A DNA stretch of 60,030 nucleotides from Candidatus Accumulibacter regalis (GTDB lineage: Bacteria; Pseudomonadota; Gammaproteobacteria; Burkholderiales; Rhodocyclaceae). The position numbers and the translations under genes were made by a program. Numbering within the stretch: the first letter of the stretch is position 1; each line of letters opens with the position of its first letter. Of this stretch, positions 35,835 to 44,596 are shown in pieces. The notes under the pieces were generated by a model. It ran no database searches and was not told where the DNA came from. It was given only the letters and a program-made list of their open reading frames with translations. The DNA lies in contig JEMY01000026.1 in assembly GCA_000585075.1 (NCBI GenBank), positions 110,616-170,645 on the forward strand. Direction: 5' to 3'.

Positions 35835-35874
35835 GCAGCGTGAGTGCCGGCGGCTTGCCGGCGACCCTCCTGCC

Positions 35875-36342
35875 TCAGTTCTTCTTGACTGGTTTCTTGA
35901 CGGCGTCGCCCTTGAAGGTGTTGTCGACCAGCGGCGGCGCGTCGACCTGCGGCACGTGGCATTGCACGCAGTTGTAGCGTCCACCGGTCGCTTCGGCGTG
36001 TTTCTTGCCGTCACGGTCGATGAAATGGCTATCGCCCATCTTCGGCGCTTTTTTCTTCTGAAAGGTCGCCGCCGAGTGGCAGTCCATGCACTGGTTGCCT
36101 TCGAGGTTGATTTCGTCGAAGTTTTGCACCGCGTGCGGGATTACCGGCGGCTGCGTGCTGAAGGTGCGCGCGACGGGTTCCTCCGTCCCCGGGCGTTTGC
36201 CAGCGTAATCCTTGATCTCGGGTGCCGGGCTGGGTGCTGCGACGTCGATTCCGCGCATCGAGGTGGTAGCGTCGGCGGCGAACACCAGGGACGTCAGGCA
36301 ACTGGCGACGACGGCGATGGTAAGTTTCAGTGAGTGCTTCAT
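35875..36342 (-). CDS. napB: Periplasmic nitrate reductase, diheme cytochrome c subunit NapB
   Basis: A 155-residue periplasmic electron-transfer subunit. The signal peptide (about 1-22) ends LVFA-ADA. Two heme c sites are visible, CMDCH (in NLEGNQCMDCHSAATF) and CVQCH (in YNCVQCHVPQVDAPPLV), with conserved His in IPHAVQNF and DSHFIDRDGKKH as further ligands. Start ATG 36342 follows GGAGGG. Last gene of the nap operon. Heme attachment needs the cytochrome c maturation system and DsbD-type reductant; dsbD is at 20411. Confidence 0.97.
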   Translation of the reverse strand: MKHSLKLTIAVVASCLTSLVFAADATTSMRGIDVAAPSPAPEIKDYAGKRPGTEEPVARTFSTQPPVIPHAVQNFDEINLEGNQCMDCHSAATFQKKKAPKMGDSHFIDRDGKKHAEATGGRYNCVQCHVPQVDAPPLVDNTFKGDAVKKPVKKN

Positions 36343-36395
36343 GGTTGGCGTTCCCTCCACGTCAAAAAAATGATTCCTGCTCTTGCTCGAGTACT

Positions 36396-37298
36396 TCAGT
36401 GGCCGCTGGTCGCTGCTGTTGGTTCGCCCTGCGTGCCGTTCTCCGGTGGGTTGTTGAAGCGCAGGCCGAAAGTGAAAACATCTTTGGAGCAGACGTCGAT
36501 ACAGCGTCCGCAGTTGGTGCAGTTGCTGGCCAGAATGACCGGGCCGATGCCCTTGCCCGCACCCTTCAGCGCCGGGCGGATGACCTGCGGTTCCGGGCAG
36601 ACTTCGAAGCAGTCCATGCAGTCGTTGCACGCCGCCCGCCTGCTGGCGGTAACGCGTAGCGGACTCCCCTTGGCGAGCAGGCTGTAGAAGGCGCCGACCG
36701 GGCAAAGGTGGCCGCACCAGCCGCGGCTCATCACGAACAGATCGAACAGAAAGACCGCCAGCACGACAACCCACGTGGCGCCCAGCCCGAAGAGCAGTCC
36801 GCGGTGCAGCATCGATACCGGATTGACCAGTTCCCAGACGATGCTGCCGGTCAGGGAAGCAAGCAGCAAGGTCATGGCCAGGATCCAGTAGCGGCTGCTG
36901 CGCGAAACGTGTGCGCTGCCCTTTATCCCCAGTCGGCGGCGCAGCCAGCCGGCGAGGTCGGTGAGCGGATTGATCGGGCAGACCCAGGCGCAGTAGACGC
37001 GGCCGCCAACCAGGAAATAGAAGACGATAACGATCAGCGCGCCAATCAGCGCGAGTTTCTCGGGCCAGTTGCCAGCCAGCAGTGATTGCAGCAGCACGTA
37101 GGGGTCGGTCAGCGGCAGGCTGTCGAGGGTCAGGCTATACGCCAGATTCCCCTTGACGATCCACACGGCGGCCAGCGGGCCAAGCAGGAACAGTGCCAGG
37201 AGCGCCAACTGGCAAAGGCGGCGAGCCAGCAGCCAGCGGTGCGCTGCGACCCAGCCTTTGCTGGCAACCGCTTCGGCACCGGCCCGCTTGCTGTTCAT
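36396..37298 (-). CDS. napH: Quinol dehydrogenase membrane subunit NapH
   Basis: A 300-residue inner-membrane protein with four membrane helices. It has the polyferredoxin cysteines CAWVCPINPLTD and CGHLCPVGAFY on the membrane loops and two C-terminal [4Fe-4S] sites, CNDCMDCFEVCP and CTNCGRCIDVCSKD. With NapG it oxidises ubiquinol or menaquinol and passes electrons to NapB/NapA. It overlaps napG by 4 bp (ATGA) and is followed by napB. No napC is seen in this window, so NapGH is the likely quinol route. Confidence 0.96.
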   Translation of the reverse strand: MNSKRAGAEAVASKGWVAAHRWLLARRLCQLALLALFLLGPLAAVWIVKGNLAYSLTLDSLPLTDPYVLLQSLLAGNWPEKLALIGALIVIVFYFLVGGRVYCAWVCPINPLTDLAGWLRRRLGIKGSAHVSRSSRYWILAMTLLLASLTGSIVWELVNPVSMLHRGLLFGLGATWVVVLAVFLFDLFVMSRGWCGHLCPVGAFYSLLAKGSPLRVTASRRAACNDCMDCFEVCPEPQVIRPALKGAGKGIGPVILASNCTNCGRCIDVCSKDVFTFGLRFNNPPENGTQGEPTAATSGH

Positions 37299-38239
37299 CG
37301 TGGCGCCTCGGCCGGCAGCTGGTTCAATCCGCTGCCCGGTGCCGCGGGACCGCCGAGGCCGGGCGGCAGGCTGGGAAGCGCCGGGCCGCCCGCCGGAACT
37401 CCTGCCGGCAAGGGGTCGCTACCGGGATCGAAGTGGCCTTCGAGATGGACGCCTTCGGGCAGGCGATCGGGCAAATCGACCAGTTCCCGGTCCTCGACCA
37501 GGGAATGCCCGCCGGCCTTGCTCTTCTCTTCCCAGCCAAGCCGGTAATGCTCGCCGAGCGAGCCTTTCACCAGTTTGGCCGGCAGCACCCTGATCGACGC
37601 CTCTTCGGTGACGCAGGCGCTTTCGCATTTGCCGCAGCCGGTGCAATGCTCGGAGTGCACCGTCGGAATGAACATCGCGTGCCGGCCGGTACGCGTGTTC
37701 GGCCGGAGCTCGAGGGTGATCGCCTTGTCGATGACCGGGCAGACGCGGTAGCAGACGTCACAACGCAGGCCGAGGAAGTTGAGACAGGTCTCCTGGTCGG
37801 AGAGGACGGCGAGGCCCATCCGCGACTGGTTGATGTCGGTCAGGCTGTGGTCGAGGGCTCCTGTCGGGCAGGCCTTGACGCAGGGGATGTCTTCGCACAT
37901 CTCGCAGGGCCCGCTGCGCGCGGTGAAATACGGCGTGCCCGTGGCAATCGGTGATTCCGGTGTGGCCAGTTCGAGGATGTTGTAGGGGCAGTCGCGCACG
38001 CACATGCCGCAGCGAATGCAGGCGCCGAGAAAGTCGTCTTCGGCGGCGGCGCCGGGCGGACGGACGGCCAGGGGCGGCCTGGCCCTGGCCTGTTTGGCAT
38101 AGCCGGCGAGGCCGAGCCCGAGCACGCCGACGCCGCAAAGCAGCCGCGCTGAATCGAAGACGAACTGGCGGCGGGCCAACGATTGAGTGTTGGCCGCACG
38201 CGCGGGTACGGGGCTGCGGTCTTTATTTGCCGTGGGCAT
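37295..38239 (-). CDS. napG: Periplasmic ferredoxin-type quinol dehydrogenase subunit NapG
   Basis: A 314-residue iron-sulfur protein. The N-terminus LARRQFVFDSARLLCGVG has a twin-arginine-like leader. Four [4Fe-4S] Cys sets are readable: CIRCGMCVRDCP, CEMCEDIPCVKACP, CLNFLGLRCDVCYRVCP and CTGCGKCESACV. The last ~45 residues are Pro/Gly-rich low complexity, longer than in E. coli NapG. It forms the quinol-oxidising complex with NapH, whose start it overlaps. The ~100-bp gap to napA holds a GC hairpin (38283-38304). Confidence 0.96.
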   Translation of the reverse strand: MPTANKDRSPVPARAANTQSLARRQFVFDSARLLCGVGVLGLGLAGYAKQARARPPLAVRPPGAAAEDDFLGACIRCGMCVRDCPYNILELATPESPIATGTPYFTARSGPCEMCEDIPCVKACPTGALDHSLTDINQSRMGLAVLSDQETCLNFLGLRCDVCYRVCPVIDKAITLELRPNTRTGRHAMFIPTVHSEHCTGCGKCESACVTEEASIRVLPAKLVKGSLGEHYRLGWEEKSKAGGHSLVEDRELVDLPDRLPEGVHLEGHFDPGSDPLPAGVPAGGPALPSLPPGLGGPAAPGSGLNQLPAEAPR

Positions 38240-38282
38240 TTATGGTGTCACCAGAAACCGGGCCGGTGTTCAGCGGCCATGA

Positions 38283-38304
38283 GGCGGGCGATGTTCTGCC
38301 CGCC
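38283..38304 (-). other. Intercistronic hairpin between napA and napG
   Basis: GGCGGGC (38283-38289) and GCCCGCC (38298-38304) form a 7-bp all-GC stem with an 8-base loop in the napA-napG gap. No T-run follows, so it is not a standard terminator. It may stabilise the napDA message or adjust stoichiometry; this is inference. Confidence 0.4.
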
Positions 38305-38340
38305 CTGGCTCTCCCTGATTGTCCTGCGTTCGCGTGTCTA

Positions 38341-40866
38341 TCAGGCTTTGACCACCTTGCACGCGCACTTCTTGAAGTCGGTTTCCTTGGAGATCGGACA
38401 AGTGGCGTCAAGTGTCAGCTTGTTGACCAGGCGATGCTCATCGAAGAAGGGCACGAACACCAGGCCAGCCGGTGGCTTGTTACGGCCACGCGTTTCGACG
38501 CGCAACGCGATCTCGCCGCGCCGGGTAACCGTCTTGACGACGTCACCGCGTTGCAGGCCGCGCTTCTTGGCGTCGTCCGGATGCATGTAGATCCAGGCGT
38601 CGGGCATGGCCTTGTACAACTCCGGGACGCGCCGCGTCATCGAACCGGTATGCCAGTGTTCGAGAACGCGCCCGGTGCATAGCCAGAGGTCGTACTCCTG
38701 GTCGGGCATTTCGGCGGCCGGCTGGTACGGCAGCGCAAAAATGACCGCCTTGCCGTCGGGCTTGCCGTAGAACTTCACGCCTTCGCCCGCCTTGACGTAA
38801 GGGTCGTAGCCTTCGCGGAAGCGCCACAGCGTTTCCTTGCCGTCAACCACCGGCCAGCGCAGGCCGCGCGCCTTGTGATAGGTGTCGAACTCTGCCAGGT
38901 CGTGGGCGTGGCCGCGACCAAAGGCGGCGTACTCCTCGAACAGGCCTTTTTGCAGATAGAAGCCGCAGGCCTTTGCTTCGTCGTTGTCGAAGCCCTTGTA
39001 GGTCTGGCTGGTCGGGAACTTGTCGACCTGGCCGTTGGCGAAGAGCACCTCGTAGAGCGTCTTGCCCTTGTACTCGGGGTTCTTGGCGAGCAGGTCGGCC
39101 GGCCACACCTCGTCGGTCGTGAAACGCTTCGAGAACTCGATGTACTGCAGAAGATCCGAGCGCGCCTCTCCCGGCGCCTTGACCTGCTGGCGCCAGAATT
39201 GCGTGCGCCGCTCGGCGTTGCCGAAAGCGCCTTCCTTCTCCATCCACATCGCCGAGGGCAGGATCAGGTCGCCGGACATCGCCGAAACGGTGGGGTAGCA
39301 GTCGGAGACGACGATGAAATTGTCGGGGTTGCGCCAGCCCGGGAAGATTTCATCATTGATGTTCGGCCCGGCCTGCATGTTGTTGGTCGTCGTCGTCCAG
39401 TAGAAATTGATCTTGCCGTCCTTGAGCAGCCGGCTCTGCAAAACGGCGTGTGCGCCGATCCAGTCCGGGATCGTGCCGGCCGGCAATTTCCACAGTTTTT
39501 CGCTGATCTCCCGATGCTTCGGGTTGTTGACCACCATGTCGGCCGGCAGACGGTGGGCGAAGGTGCCCACTTCGCGCGCCGTGCCGCAGGCCGAAGGCTG
39601 ACCGGTCAGCGAGAACGGGCTGTTGCCGGGCTCGGAAATCTTGCCGACCAGCAGGTGCACGTTGTAGATCATGTTGTTCGCCCAGGTGCCGCGCGTGTGC
39701 TGGTTGAAGCCCATCGTCCAGAACGAGGTGACCTTGGCATTCGGGTCGGCATAGGCCTTGGCCAGCGCTTCGAGATTTTCTTTCGGTACCCCTGAGATCT
39801 CGTGCGTCTTGTCGAGCGTGTACTCGGCGACAAAGGCCTTGAACTCGTCAAAGGTGATGTCGCTGGTGCCGCCGGGGTTGCCCTTTGGCTTGCCGTCTTC
39901 TCCCGGATAGCCGTTGTTCATCGCCACCTTCTCGAGCGGATGATTCGGCCGCAGACCATAGCCGATATCGGTGACGCCTTTCTTGAAGTTGACGTTGCGG
40001 GCGACGAATGCCTCATTCACCGCCTTGTTCTGGATGATGTAGTTGCAGATGTAGTTGAGGATGGCCAGATCGCTCTGCGGCTTGAAAATCAACTCGTTAT
40101 CGGCCAACTCGGTGGAACGGTGGCTGAAAGTCGAAAGTACGTGCACCTTGACGCCCTTGCCCGTCAGCCGCCGATCGGTGAGTCGCGACCACAGAATCGG
40201 GTGCATTTCGGCCATGTTCGAACCCCACAGCACGAAGGTGTCGGCGTGTTCGAGGTCGTCGTAGCAGCCCATTGGTTCGTCGATGCCGAAGGTGCGCATG
40301 AACCCGGCGACGGCCGACGCCATGCAGTGACGGGCATTCGGATCGATGTTGTTGCTCAGCAAGCCGGCCTTCATCAGCTTGGCGGCAGCATACCCTTCCC
40401 ACACCGTCCATTGGCCGGAGCCGAACATGGCGATGTTGCGCGGGCCACCTTTCTTGAGCGCAGCCTTGCATTTCTCGGCCATGACGTCGTAGGCCTGATC
40501 CCAGGATATCGGCGCAAACTCGCCGTTCTTGTCGAATTTGCCGTCCTTCATGCGCAGCAGTGGCGTGGTCAGGCGATCCTTGCCGTACTGGACCTTGGAC
40601 AGGAAGTAACCCTTGATGCAGTTGAGCCCTCGGTTGACCGGCGCGTCCGGGTCGCCCTGGGTGGCGACGATGCGCCCCCCCTTGGTTCCCACCAGCACGC
40701 CGCAGCCCGTTCCGCAGTAGCGGCAGGCGCCCTTGTCCCAGCGCACGCCATCGGACTTCGCGGGTGCCGCCTGGCTGATGCCGGGAATGCTGATGCCCGC
40801 CGCGGTGGCGGCGGCGGCAACGGCATTGCTCTTGATAAAATCACGGCGAGTCAAGGTCACTTTCAT
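38341..40866 (-). CDS. napA: Periplasmic nitrate reductase catalytic subunit NapA
   Basis: An 841-residue molybdoenzyme that reduces nitrate to nitrite in the periplasm. The twin-arginine leader is [15 protein letters not shown]. The [4Fe-4S] site is [12 protein letters not shown] with a later Cys in [10 protein letters not shown]. The Mo-coordinating Cys is in [14 protein letters not shown], and bis-MGD-binding stretches run through [11 protein letters not shown] and [18 protein letters not shown]. Length fits NapA. I start at ATG 40866 ([10 protein letters not shown]), with GAGGAAG upstream, 1 base after the napD stop. The D-A-G-H-B order is the type using NapGH rather than NapC for quinol oxidation. 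Confidence 0.98.
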   Translation of the reverse strand: MKVTLTRRDFIKSNAVAAAATAAGISIPGISQAAPAKSDGVRWDKGACRYCGTGCGVLVGTKGGRIVATQGDPDAPVNRGLNCIKGYFLSKVQYGKDRLTTPLLRMKDGKFDKNGEFAPISWDQAYDVMAEKCKAALKKGGPRNIAMFGSGQWTVWEGYAAAKLMKAGLLSNNIDPNARHCMASAVAGFMRTFGIDEPMGCYDDLEHADTFVLWGSNMAEMHPILWSRLTDRRLTGKGVKVHVLSTFSHRSTELADNELIFKPQSDLAILNYICNYIIQNKAVNEAFVARNVNFKKGVTDIGYGLRPNHPLEKVAMNNGYPGEDGKPKGNPGGTSDITFDEFKAFVAEYTLDKTHEISGVPKENLEALAKAYADPNAKVTSFWTMGFNQHTRGTWANNMIYNVHLLVGKISEPGNSPFSLTGQPSACGTAREVGTFAHRLPADMVVNNPKHREISEKLWKLPAGTIPDWIGAHAVLQSRLLKDGKINFYWTTTTNNMQAGPNINDEIFPGWRNPDNFIVVSDCYPTVSAMSGDLILPSAMWMEKEGAFGNAERRTQFWRQQVKAPGEARSDLLQYIEFSKRFTTDEVWPADLLAKNPEYKGKTLYEVLFANGQVDKFPTSQTYKGFDNDEAKACGFYLQKGLFEEYAAFGRGHAHDLAEFDTYHKARGLRWPVVDGKETLWRFREGYDPYVKAGEGVKFYGKPDGKAVIFALPYQPAAEMPDQEYDLWLCTGRVLEHWHTGSMTRRVPELYKAMPDAWIYMHPDDAKKRGLQRGDVVKTVTRRGEIALRVETRGRNKPPAGLVFVPFFDEHRLVNKLTLDATCPISKETDFKKCACKVVKA

Positions 40867-40867
40867 C

Positions 40868-41116
40868 TCATACTTCCTCATCAGGATCGGGTTCAAACTG
40901 GCTGTAGACCAATGATGCGGAGAGCACGCCTGGCTGCTGGCTGATGGTGGTGAACATGTCCGCCGCAGCGCGGTCGCTGTCCGCTTCGATGGTCACGATG
41001 AGTTGGCCATCCTTGCTCGCTGCATGGACTTCAACGCCGCCCAGGAGCAGCAGACCGTCCTGCACCCGCTGCTGTACTTCGGGGCGGGCATTGACCAGCA
41101 GACTGGAAATATTCAT
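40868..41116 (-). CDS. napD: NapA signal-peptide chaperone NapD
   Basis: An 82-residue cytoplasmic protein that binds the NapA twin-arginine leader and delays export until the cofactor is inserted. Family features: [14 protein letters not shown] at the start and [19 protein letters not shown] in the ferredoxin-like fold. First gene of the operon; its stop is 1 base before the napA ATG. An FNR-like box lies 116 bp upstream. Confidence 0.95.
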   Translation of the reverse strand: MNISSLLVNARPEVQQRVQDGLLLLGGVEVHAASKDGQLIVTIEADSDRAAADMFTTISQQPGVLSASLVYSQFEPDPDEEV

Positions 41117-41231
41117 CAGATCGAGGCTCCCCTGTTGGCAAGCTGACTTGTCGTGTCGCCACTGCGGCCGGACACTGAATCAGACAGCGTGCACCAGGGA
41201 GGTACTCTAAGCGCGCGATGCGGTCATTTGC

Positions 41232-41245
41232 TTGATGCAGGTCAA
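41232..41245 (-). promoter_or_regulatory. FNR/CRP-family box upstream of napD
   Basis: TTGATGCAGGTCAA matches the FNR consensus TTGAT-N4-ATCAA at 9 of 10 positions. It lies 116 bp upstream of the napD start, in the right region for oxygen-regulated nap expression. A Dnr/Anr-type regulator could bind as well. The match is seen; the regulation is inference from the known control of nap operons. Confidence 0.65.
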
Positions 41246-41429
41246 GCGCACAGGGAATCTCGCTGGTGCTGGCTGCTGGCGGTGAGTGCCAGCGCTGGAG
41301 GCGTCGGTGGGTCGTTTGCCGCGGGCGGGCGGGACGAGTGCGACAGAACGGCGAGCCATCGGGGCCGCTGCTTCACAGCAGCGCCCGCGCGCCGGGAGAC
41401 GACGCACCGGACGAGGCGAGTCGACGCAA

Positions 41430-41462
41430 AAAAAGCGCGGGACCGAAGGTTCCGCGCTTTTT
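41430..41462 (-). terminator. Rho-independent terminator after 6S RNA
   Basis: A 15-bp stem AAAAAGCGCGGGACC / GGTTCCGCGCTTTTT with a GAA loop. On the minus strand it is followed by seven T residues, so it ends the zapA-ssrS transcript. It lies about 7 bp beyond the 3' end of the 6S RNA. The A-run before the stem lets it act on the plus strand as well. Confidence 0.88.
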
Positions 41463-41468
41463 AATTTT

Positions 41469-41648
41469 GTCCCCGCAAGTGCCGTCAGGCCGGCATCCTG
41501 AACCTGGGTTCAGATAGGTCACATCCCTTCCGCATCAGGTATGCCCGACTTGAGGGGCACACACAACAGCGGTTTCTATGGTCTGCAACCAATGCCAATT
41601 TGCATTGGTTCAAGGAATCTATGACCTTAACAAACACCGCAGGGAACT
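41469..41648 (-). ncRNA. ssrS: 6S RNA
   Basis: About 180 nt directly downstream of zapA on the same strand, the classical proteobacterial location. The ends pair: 5' GTTCCCTGCGGTG with 3' CACTTGCGGGGAC. The inner arms give a long imperfect hairpin with a central bubble, including CCTTGAACCAAT on the 5' side. The 3' side has CTGAACCCAGGTTCAGGATG and then GCCGGCCTGACGGCA, close to the E. coli 3' arm (TTGAACCAAGGGTTCAAGG...). A strong terminator follows. 6S RNA mimics an open promoter and holds sigma-70 RNA polymerase in stationary phase. End positions are good to a few bases. Confidence 0.9.
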
Positions 41649-41670
41649 CTCTCGGAGTCTTCGGAACCAC

Positions 41671-42003
41671 TCACTCGGGCTTTAAAACCGCTTCAAGTTC
41701 CGTCTCCATGTGGGAAATTCTACGCCTAAAGGCGTCGCTGTCCAGCGTTATTTCAGATTCAATTTTCTGATCTTTTGCCGGCGCGTCCTGATTTGCGCAG
41801 AGGTGCTCGTGGGCAATGTTCAGCGCTGCCATGACCGCGATGCGCTCGGCGAGATTGCTCTTGGTCTTCTCGGCGATGTCGCGCATCTTGCCGTCGACGT
41901 AGGCTGCGGCGTTGAGCAGTGCGGCACGCTCCTCGGGCGGGCAGGCGACTCGGTACTCCTTGCCAAGCAGCGTGATATCCAGAAAATTGGTTTCGTTGGG
42001 CAT
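41671..42003 (-). CDS. zapA: Cell division protein ZapA
   Basis: A 110-residue cytoplasmic protein that binds and bundles FtsZ. Family features: LDITLLGKEYRVACPPEERAAL, then AAYVDGKMRDIAEKTK and NLAERIAVMAALNIAHEHL, followed by a coiled-coil C-terminus. Start ATG 42003 begins right before the conserved domain. It is followed by 6S RNA and preceded by the small coiled-coil gene at 42017, 13 bp away. Confidence 0.95.
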   Translation of the reverse strand: MPNETNFLDITLLGKEYRVACPPEERAALLNAAAYVDGKMRDIAEKTKSNLAERIAVMAALNIAHEHLCANQDAPAKDQKIESEITLDSDAFRRRISHMETELEAVLKPE

Positions 42004-42016
42004 CGGGAAAGAATTC

Positions 42017-42217
42017 TCAGGCTTTGGCTTCGGGGAGTTGCAGGGCAAGTTGCTCAAGTCGGGTGGACGCAGCGCCCATGCGCTCGGCGAGGCGTTGTCT
42101 GTCCCCTTCGGCGACAGCGAGCTGCGCGCGGAGCTGGTCATTCTCGGCGCGCAGGCGTTGACAGAGCGCGACCACCTGGCCAATTTTGCTCTCGAGCGTG
42201 TCTAGTTCATTCAGCAT
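42017..42217 (-). CDS. Small coiled-coil protein (ZapB-like, TIGR02449 type)
   Basis: A 66-residue, entirely helical protein with leucine heptads: LNELDTLESKIGQVVALCQR and LRAENDQLRAQLAVAEGDRQ. This size and its place right upstream of zapA are typical of the TIGR02449 family. A partner role with ZapA at the Z-ring is plausible by analogy with ZapB, but not shown by sequence. Confidence 0.8.
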   Translation of the reverse strand: MLNELDTLESKIGQVVALCQRLRAENDQLRAQLAVAEGDRQRLAERMGAASTRLEQLALQLPEAKA

Positions 42218-42344
42218 GGCCAGACTATAGAATCAAGAGCTATCCTCGGTCAAGGCGCGCAGCTTGCTTCCTGGCGGCGCCTTGCTCTCTGACCGCTGCG
42301 CGCGCTTTCTGCGGCATGGGCGTTCCGTCCGATGCCGGGCGCGC

Positions 42345-42350
42345 TATAAT
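42345..42350 (+). promoter_or_regulatory. Probable -10 element of the btuB leader
   Basis: A perfect TATAAT lies 35 bp before the start of the cobalamin riboswitch fold. The -35 region (around 42322) is weak. It would place the transcription start near 42357, giving a leader of about 350 nt ahead of btuB. Confidence 0.5.
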
Positions 42351-42384
42351 CCGCGCTTTCGTCGGCCTTGGTCGGCGAAGGACA

Positions 42385-42570
42385 TCGTGCAAGGTGCCGC
42401 AACGGAGATTCTCCGCAGCGGTTAAACGGGAAGCAGGTGCGTGTTCTTCAGAACACCAGGCCTGAGCTGCCCCCGCAACGGTAAGTGAGTGCGGGTGTGT
42501 CGAAATGCCACTGGGCGAGAGCCTGGGAAGGCGACACATCAAGACTCGCGAGCCCGGATACCGGCCTTCG
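42385..42570 (+). promoter_or_regulatory. Cobalamin (adenosylcobalamin) riboswitch
   Basis: Conserved blocks occur in order: GGTTAAACGGGAA near 42420, the B12-box-containing core GAGCTGCCCCCGCAACGGTA near 42465, CCACTGGGCGAGAGCCTGGGAAGG near 42507 and the closing GCGAGCCCGGATACCGGCC near 42549. (The third block is given by its first and last bases; it spans 42508-42531.) These are the hallmarks of the RF00174 class. High B12 would lower btuB expression by blocking its ribosome-binding site or ending transcription. The riboswitch ends about 140 bp upstream of the btuB ATG. Confidence 0.95.
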
Positions 42571-42713
42571 CACACATTTGACGGAAGTGCCGCGGGGAAG
42601 CGGACACGAAACGCTCGGCCGTGCCGCCCGCCTCGTTGTTTTCTCCCTGGTGCATTTGATATTTGTTTGCTCGCCGGTTCGCGGGGACGCTCGCCGGAAG
42701 CAGGGAGAAACCC

Positions 42714-44588
42714 ATGATGAATCAAAGGACGCCGCGCGCAGGTTCTGCCGCGGCATTGGCCACGCTATGCGGGGCATTTTTTCCGATCGCGGCCAACGCC
42801 GCCGACCAGCAGCTCGATCCGATCGTTGTCACCGCGACCCGACAGGCGACGCGCGCCAACGAGTTGACCAGCGACGTGTCGGTCATCACCCGTGAAGAAA
42901 TCGATCAGGCCGGCCAATCCACACTCGAGCAGCTGCTGTCGCGCCAACCCGGCGTTCAGTACACCGCCAACGGCGGCCCGGGCACGAACAGCGGCGTGTT
43001 CATCCGCGGTGCGAGCAGCAATCAGTCGATCGTTCTGATCGACGGGCAGCGAATCAGCTCGGCGACGACCGGAAGTGCCGCGCTGGCGCGTATCCCGCTG
43101 GACCAGATCGAACGCATCGAGATCCTGCGCGGTCCGGCCTCGTCGCTGTACGGTGCCGACGCGATTGGCGGTGTGATTCAGATCTTCACGCGCAAGGGCG
43201 AGGGTCCGGCGCGACTCAACGCGAGTACGGGGTATGGCACCTACGGAACCACCGACACCACCGTCGGCATTTCGGGCGGGACCGATCTGGTTTCCTACAG
43301 TGTCCAGGCGGGGTATCTGGACACAGGCAGTTTCAACGCCATTCACGACAAGGCCAACATCTACTACAACCCGGACGACGACGGCTATCGCAACAGCAAT
43401 CTGAGTGCGAACTTCTCCGTGCGTCCGGCGGTCGGTCAGGAAATTGGCGTCAACCTGCTGGCCAGCGACGGTACCAACCGCTATGACTCGAACGACTTCG
43501 GTGCTCGCGGTGCCGGGCAGAACTTCACCGCCGATCAGTTGGTGGAATCGTATTCGCTGTACTCGCGTAACCGCATCAACCAGGCGTGGACGAGCACGCT
43601 GCGGGTCGGCACCAGTACCGATGCCAGCAAGGGTTACGCCGGCAATGTCAGGGAGTACACGATACGGACCGACGCGGATCTGGCGTCGTGGCAGAACGAT
43701 ATCGTGCTGCCCGTCGGGGAAGCGCTGCTGGCCGCCGAATACACCAAACAAAAGGTCTCCGGCAGTACCGACTACACCGTGAGCGAACGCACGATTCGCT
43801 CGTTGCTGGGCGGCTGGAACGCCAATATCGAGAAGCACCGCTTGCAGTTCAACCTGCGTCGTGACGACAATTCCCAGTTCGGCGCTGAAACGACCGGTTC
43901 CGCTTCCTACGGTTATCAGTTCGCTCCCGACTGGCGAGGGCACGTGTCCTATGGCACGGCGTTTCGCGCGCCGACGTTCAACGAACTGTATTTCCCGGCC
44001 GGCAATTTCTTTTCCGGGGGCAATCCCGACCTGAAGCCGGAGCAGGCGAAGAACATCGAGCTGGGGGCCAATTGGGAGCGCGGCGATCATCGTGCCTCGC
44101 TCGTCGTGTACAACAACGACGTCACCGACCTGATCGAGTTCCGGCCACCGACCTACGCGCCGGTCAACGTCAGCAAGGCCTTGCTGCGCGGCGCGACATT
44201 GACCTACGACGGCCGTTTTTCGGAATGGGGGGTGGGCGTCGTCGTCGATTTGCTCGATCCGCGCAATGACGAAGACGGACCCAACAACGGCAATCGACTG
44301 GCCCGCCGCTCCGACCAGCAGATGAGCAGCTACATCAGTCGAAAGCTCGGCGACTGGGACCTGCGCGGCGAGTGGCAGCTGGTCGGCAATCGTTACGATG
44401 ACCCGGCCAATACCAAGCTCCTCGGTGGCTACGGGCTGGTCAACCTCTATGCGGACTACCGCCTGCAGCGCGACTGGACGCTGTTTGCCCGGGCCAACAA
44501 CATCTTCGACAAGTACTACGAGACAATCGACAACTACGCCACCGCCGGGGCGAACGTCTTCGTCGGTGTCCGTTACGCGCCGAAGTAG
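42714..44588 (+). CDS. btuB: TonB-dependent cobalamin receptor BtuB
   Basis: A 624-residue outer-membrane receptor for B12. The signal peptide (about 1-29) ends NAADQQ; the TonB box is in DPIVVTATR. The plug domain runs to about residue 160 (VFIRGASSNQSIVLIDGQR, LRGPASSLYGADAIGGVI). The C-terminal barrel contains YGTAFRAPTFNELYFP and NPDLKPEQAKNIELG, and ends in an aromatic-poor FVGVRYAPK strand. GGGAGA lies upstream of ATG 42714; ATG 42717 is adjacent in frame. The B12 riboswitch directly upstream fixes the substrate. btuC and btuD follow closely. Confidence 0.97.
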   Translation: MMNQRTPRAGSAAALATLCGAFFPIAANAADQQLDPIVVTATRQATRANELTSDVSVITREEIDQAGQSTLEQLLSRQPGVQYTANGGPGTNSGVFIRGASSNQSIVLIDGQRISSATTGSAALARIPLDQIERIEILRGPASSLYGADAIGGVIQIFTRKGEGPARLNASTGYGTYGTTDTTVGISGGTDLVSYSVQAGYLDTGSFNAIHDKANIYYNPDDDGYRNSNLSANFSVRPAVGQEIGVNLLASDGTNRYDSNDFGARGAGQNFTADQLVESYSLYSRNRINQAWTSTLRVGTSTDASKGYAGNVREYTIRTDADLASWQNDIVLPVGEALLAAEYTKQKVSGSTDYTVSERTIRSLLGGWNANIEKHRLQFNLRRDDNSQFGAETTGSASYGYQFAPDWRGHVSYGTAFRAPTFNELYFPAGNFFSGGNPDLKPEQAKNIELGANWERGDHRASLVVYNNDVTDLIEFRPPTYAPVNVSKALLRGATLTYDGRFSEWGVGVVVDLLDPRNDEDGPNNGNRLARRSDQQMSSYISRKLGDWDLRGEWQLVGNRYDDPANTKLLGGYGLVNLYADYRLQRDWTLFARANNIFDKYYETIDNYATAGANVFVGVRYAPK

Positions 44589-44596
44589 GACGCTGC

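Noticed and set aside
35846-35862. GCCGGC inverted repeats between the acyl-ligase fusion and napB as a terminator
   Set aside because: No T-run on either strand, and GCCGGC is self-complementary and common in this GC-rich DNA.
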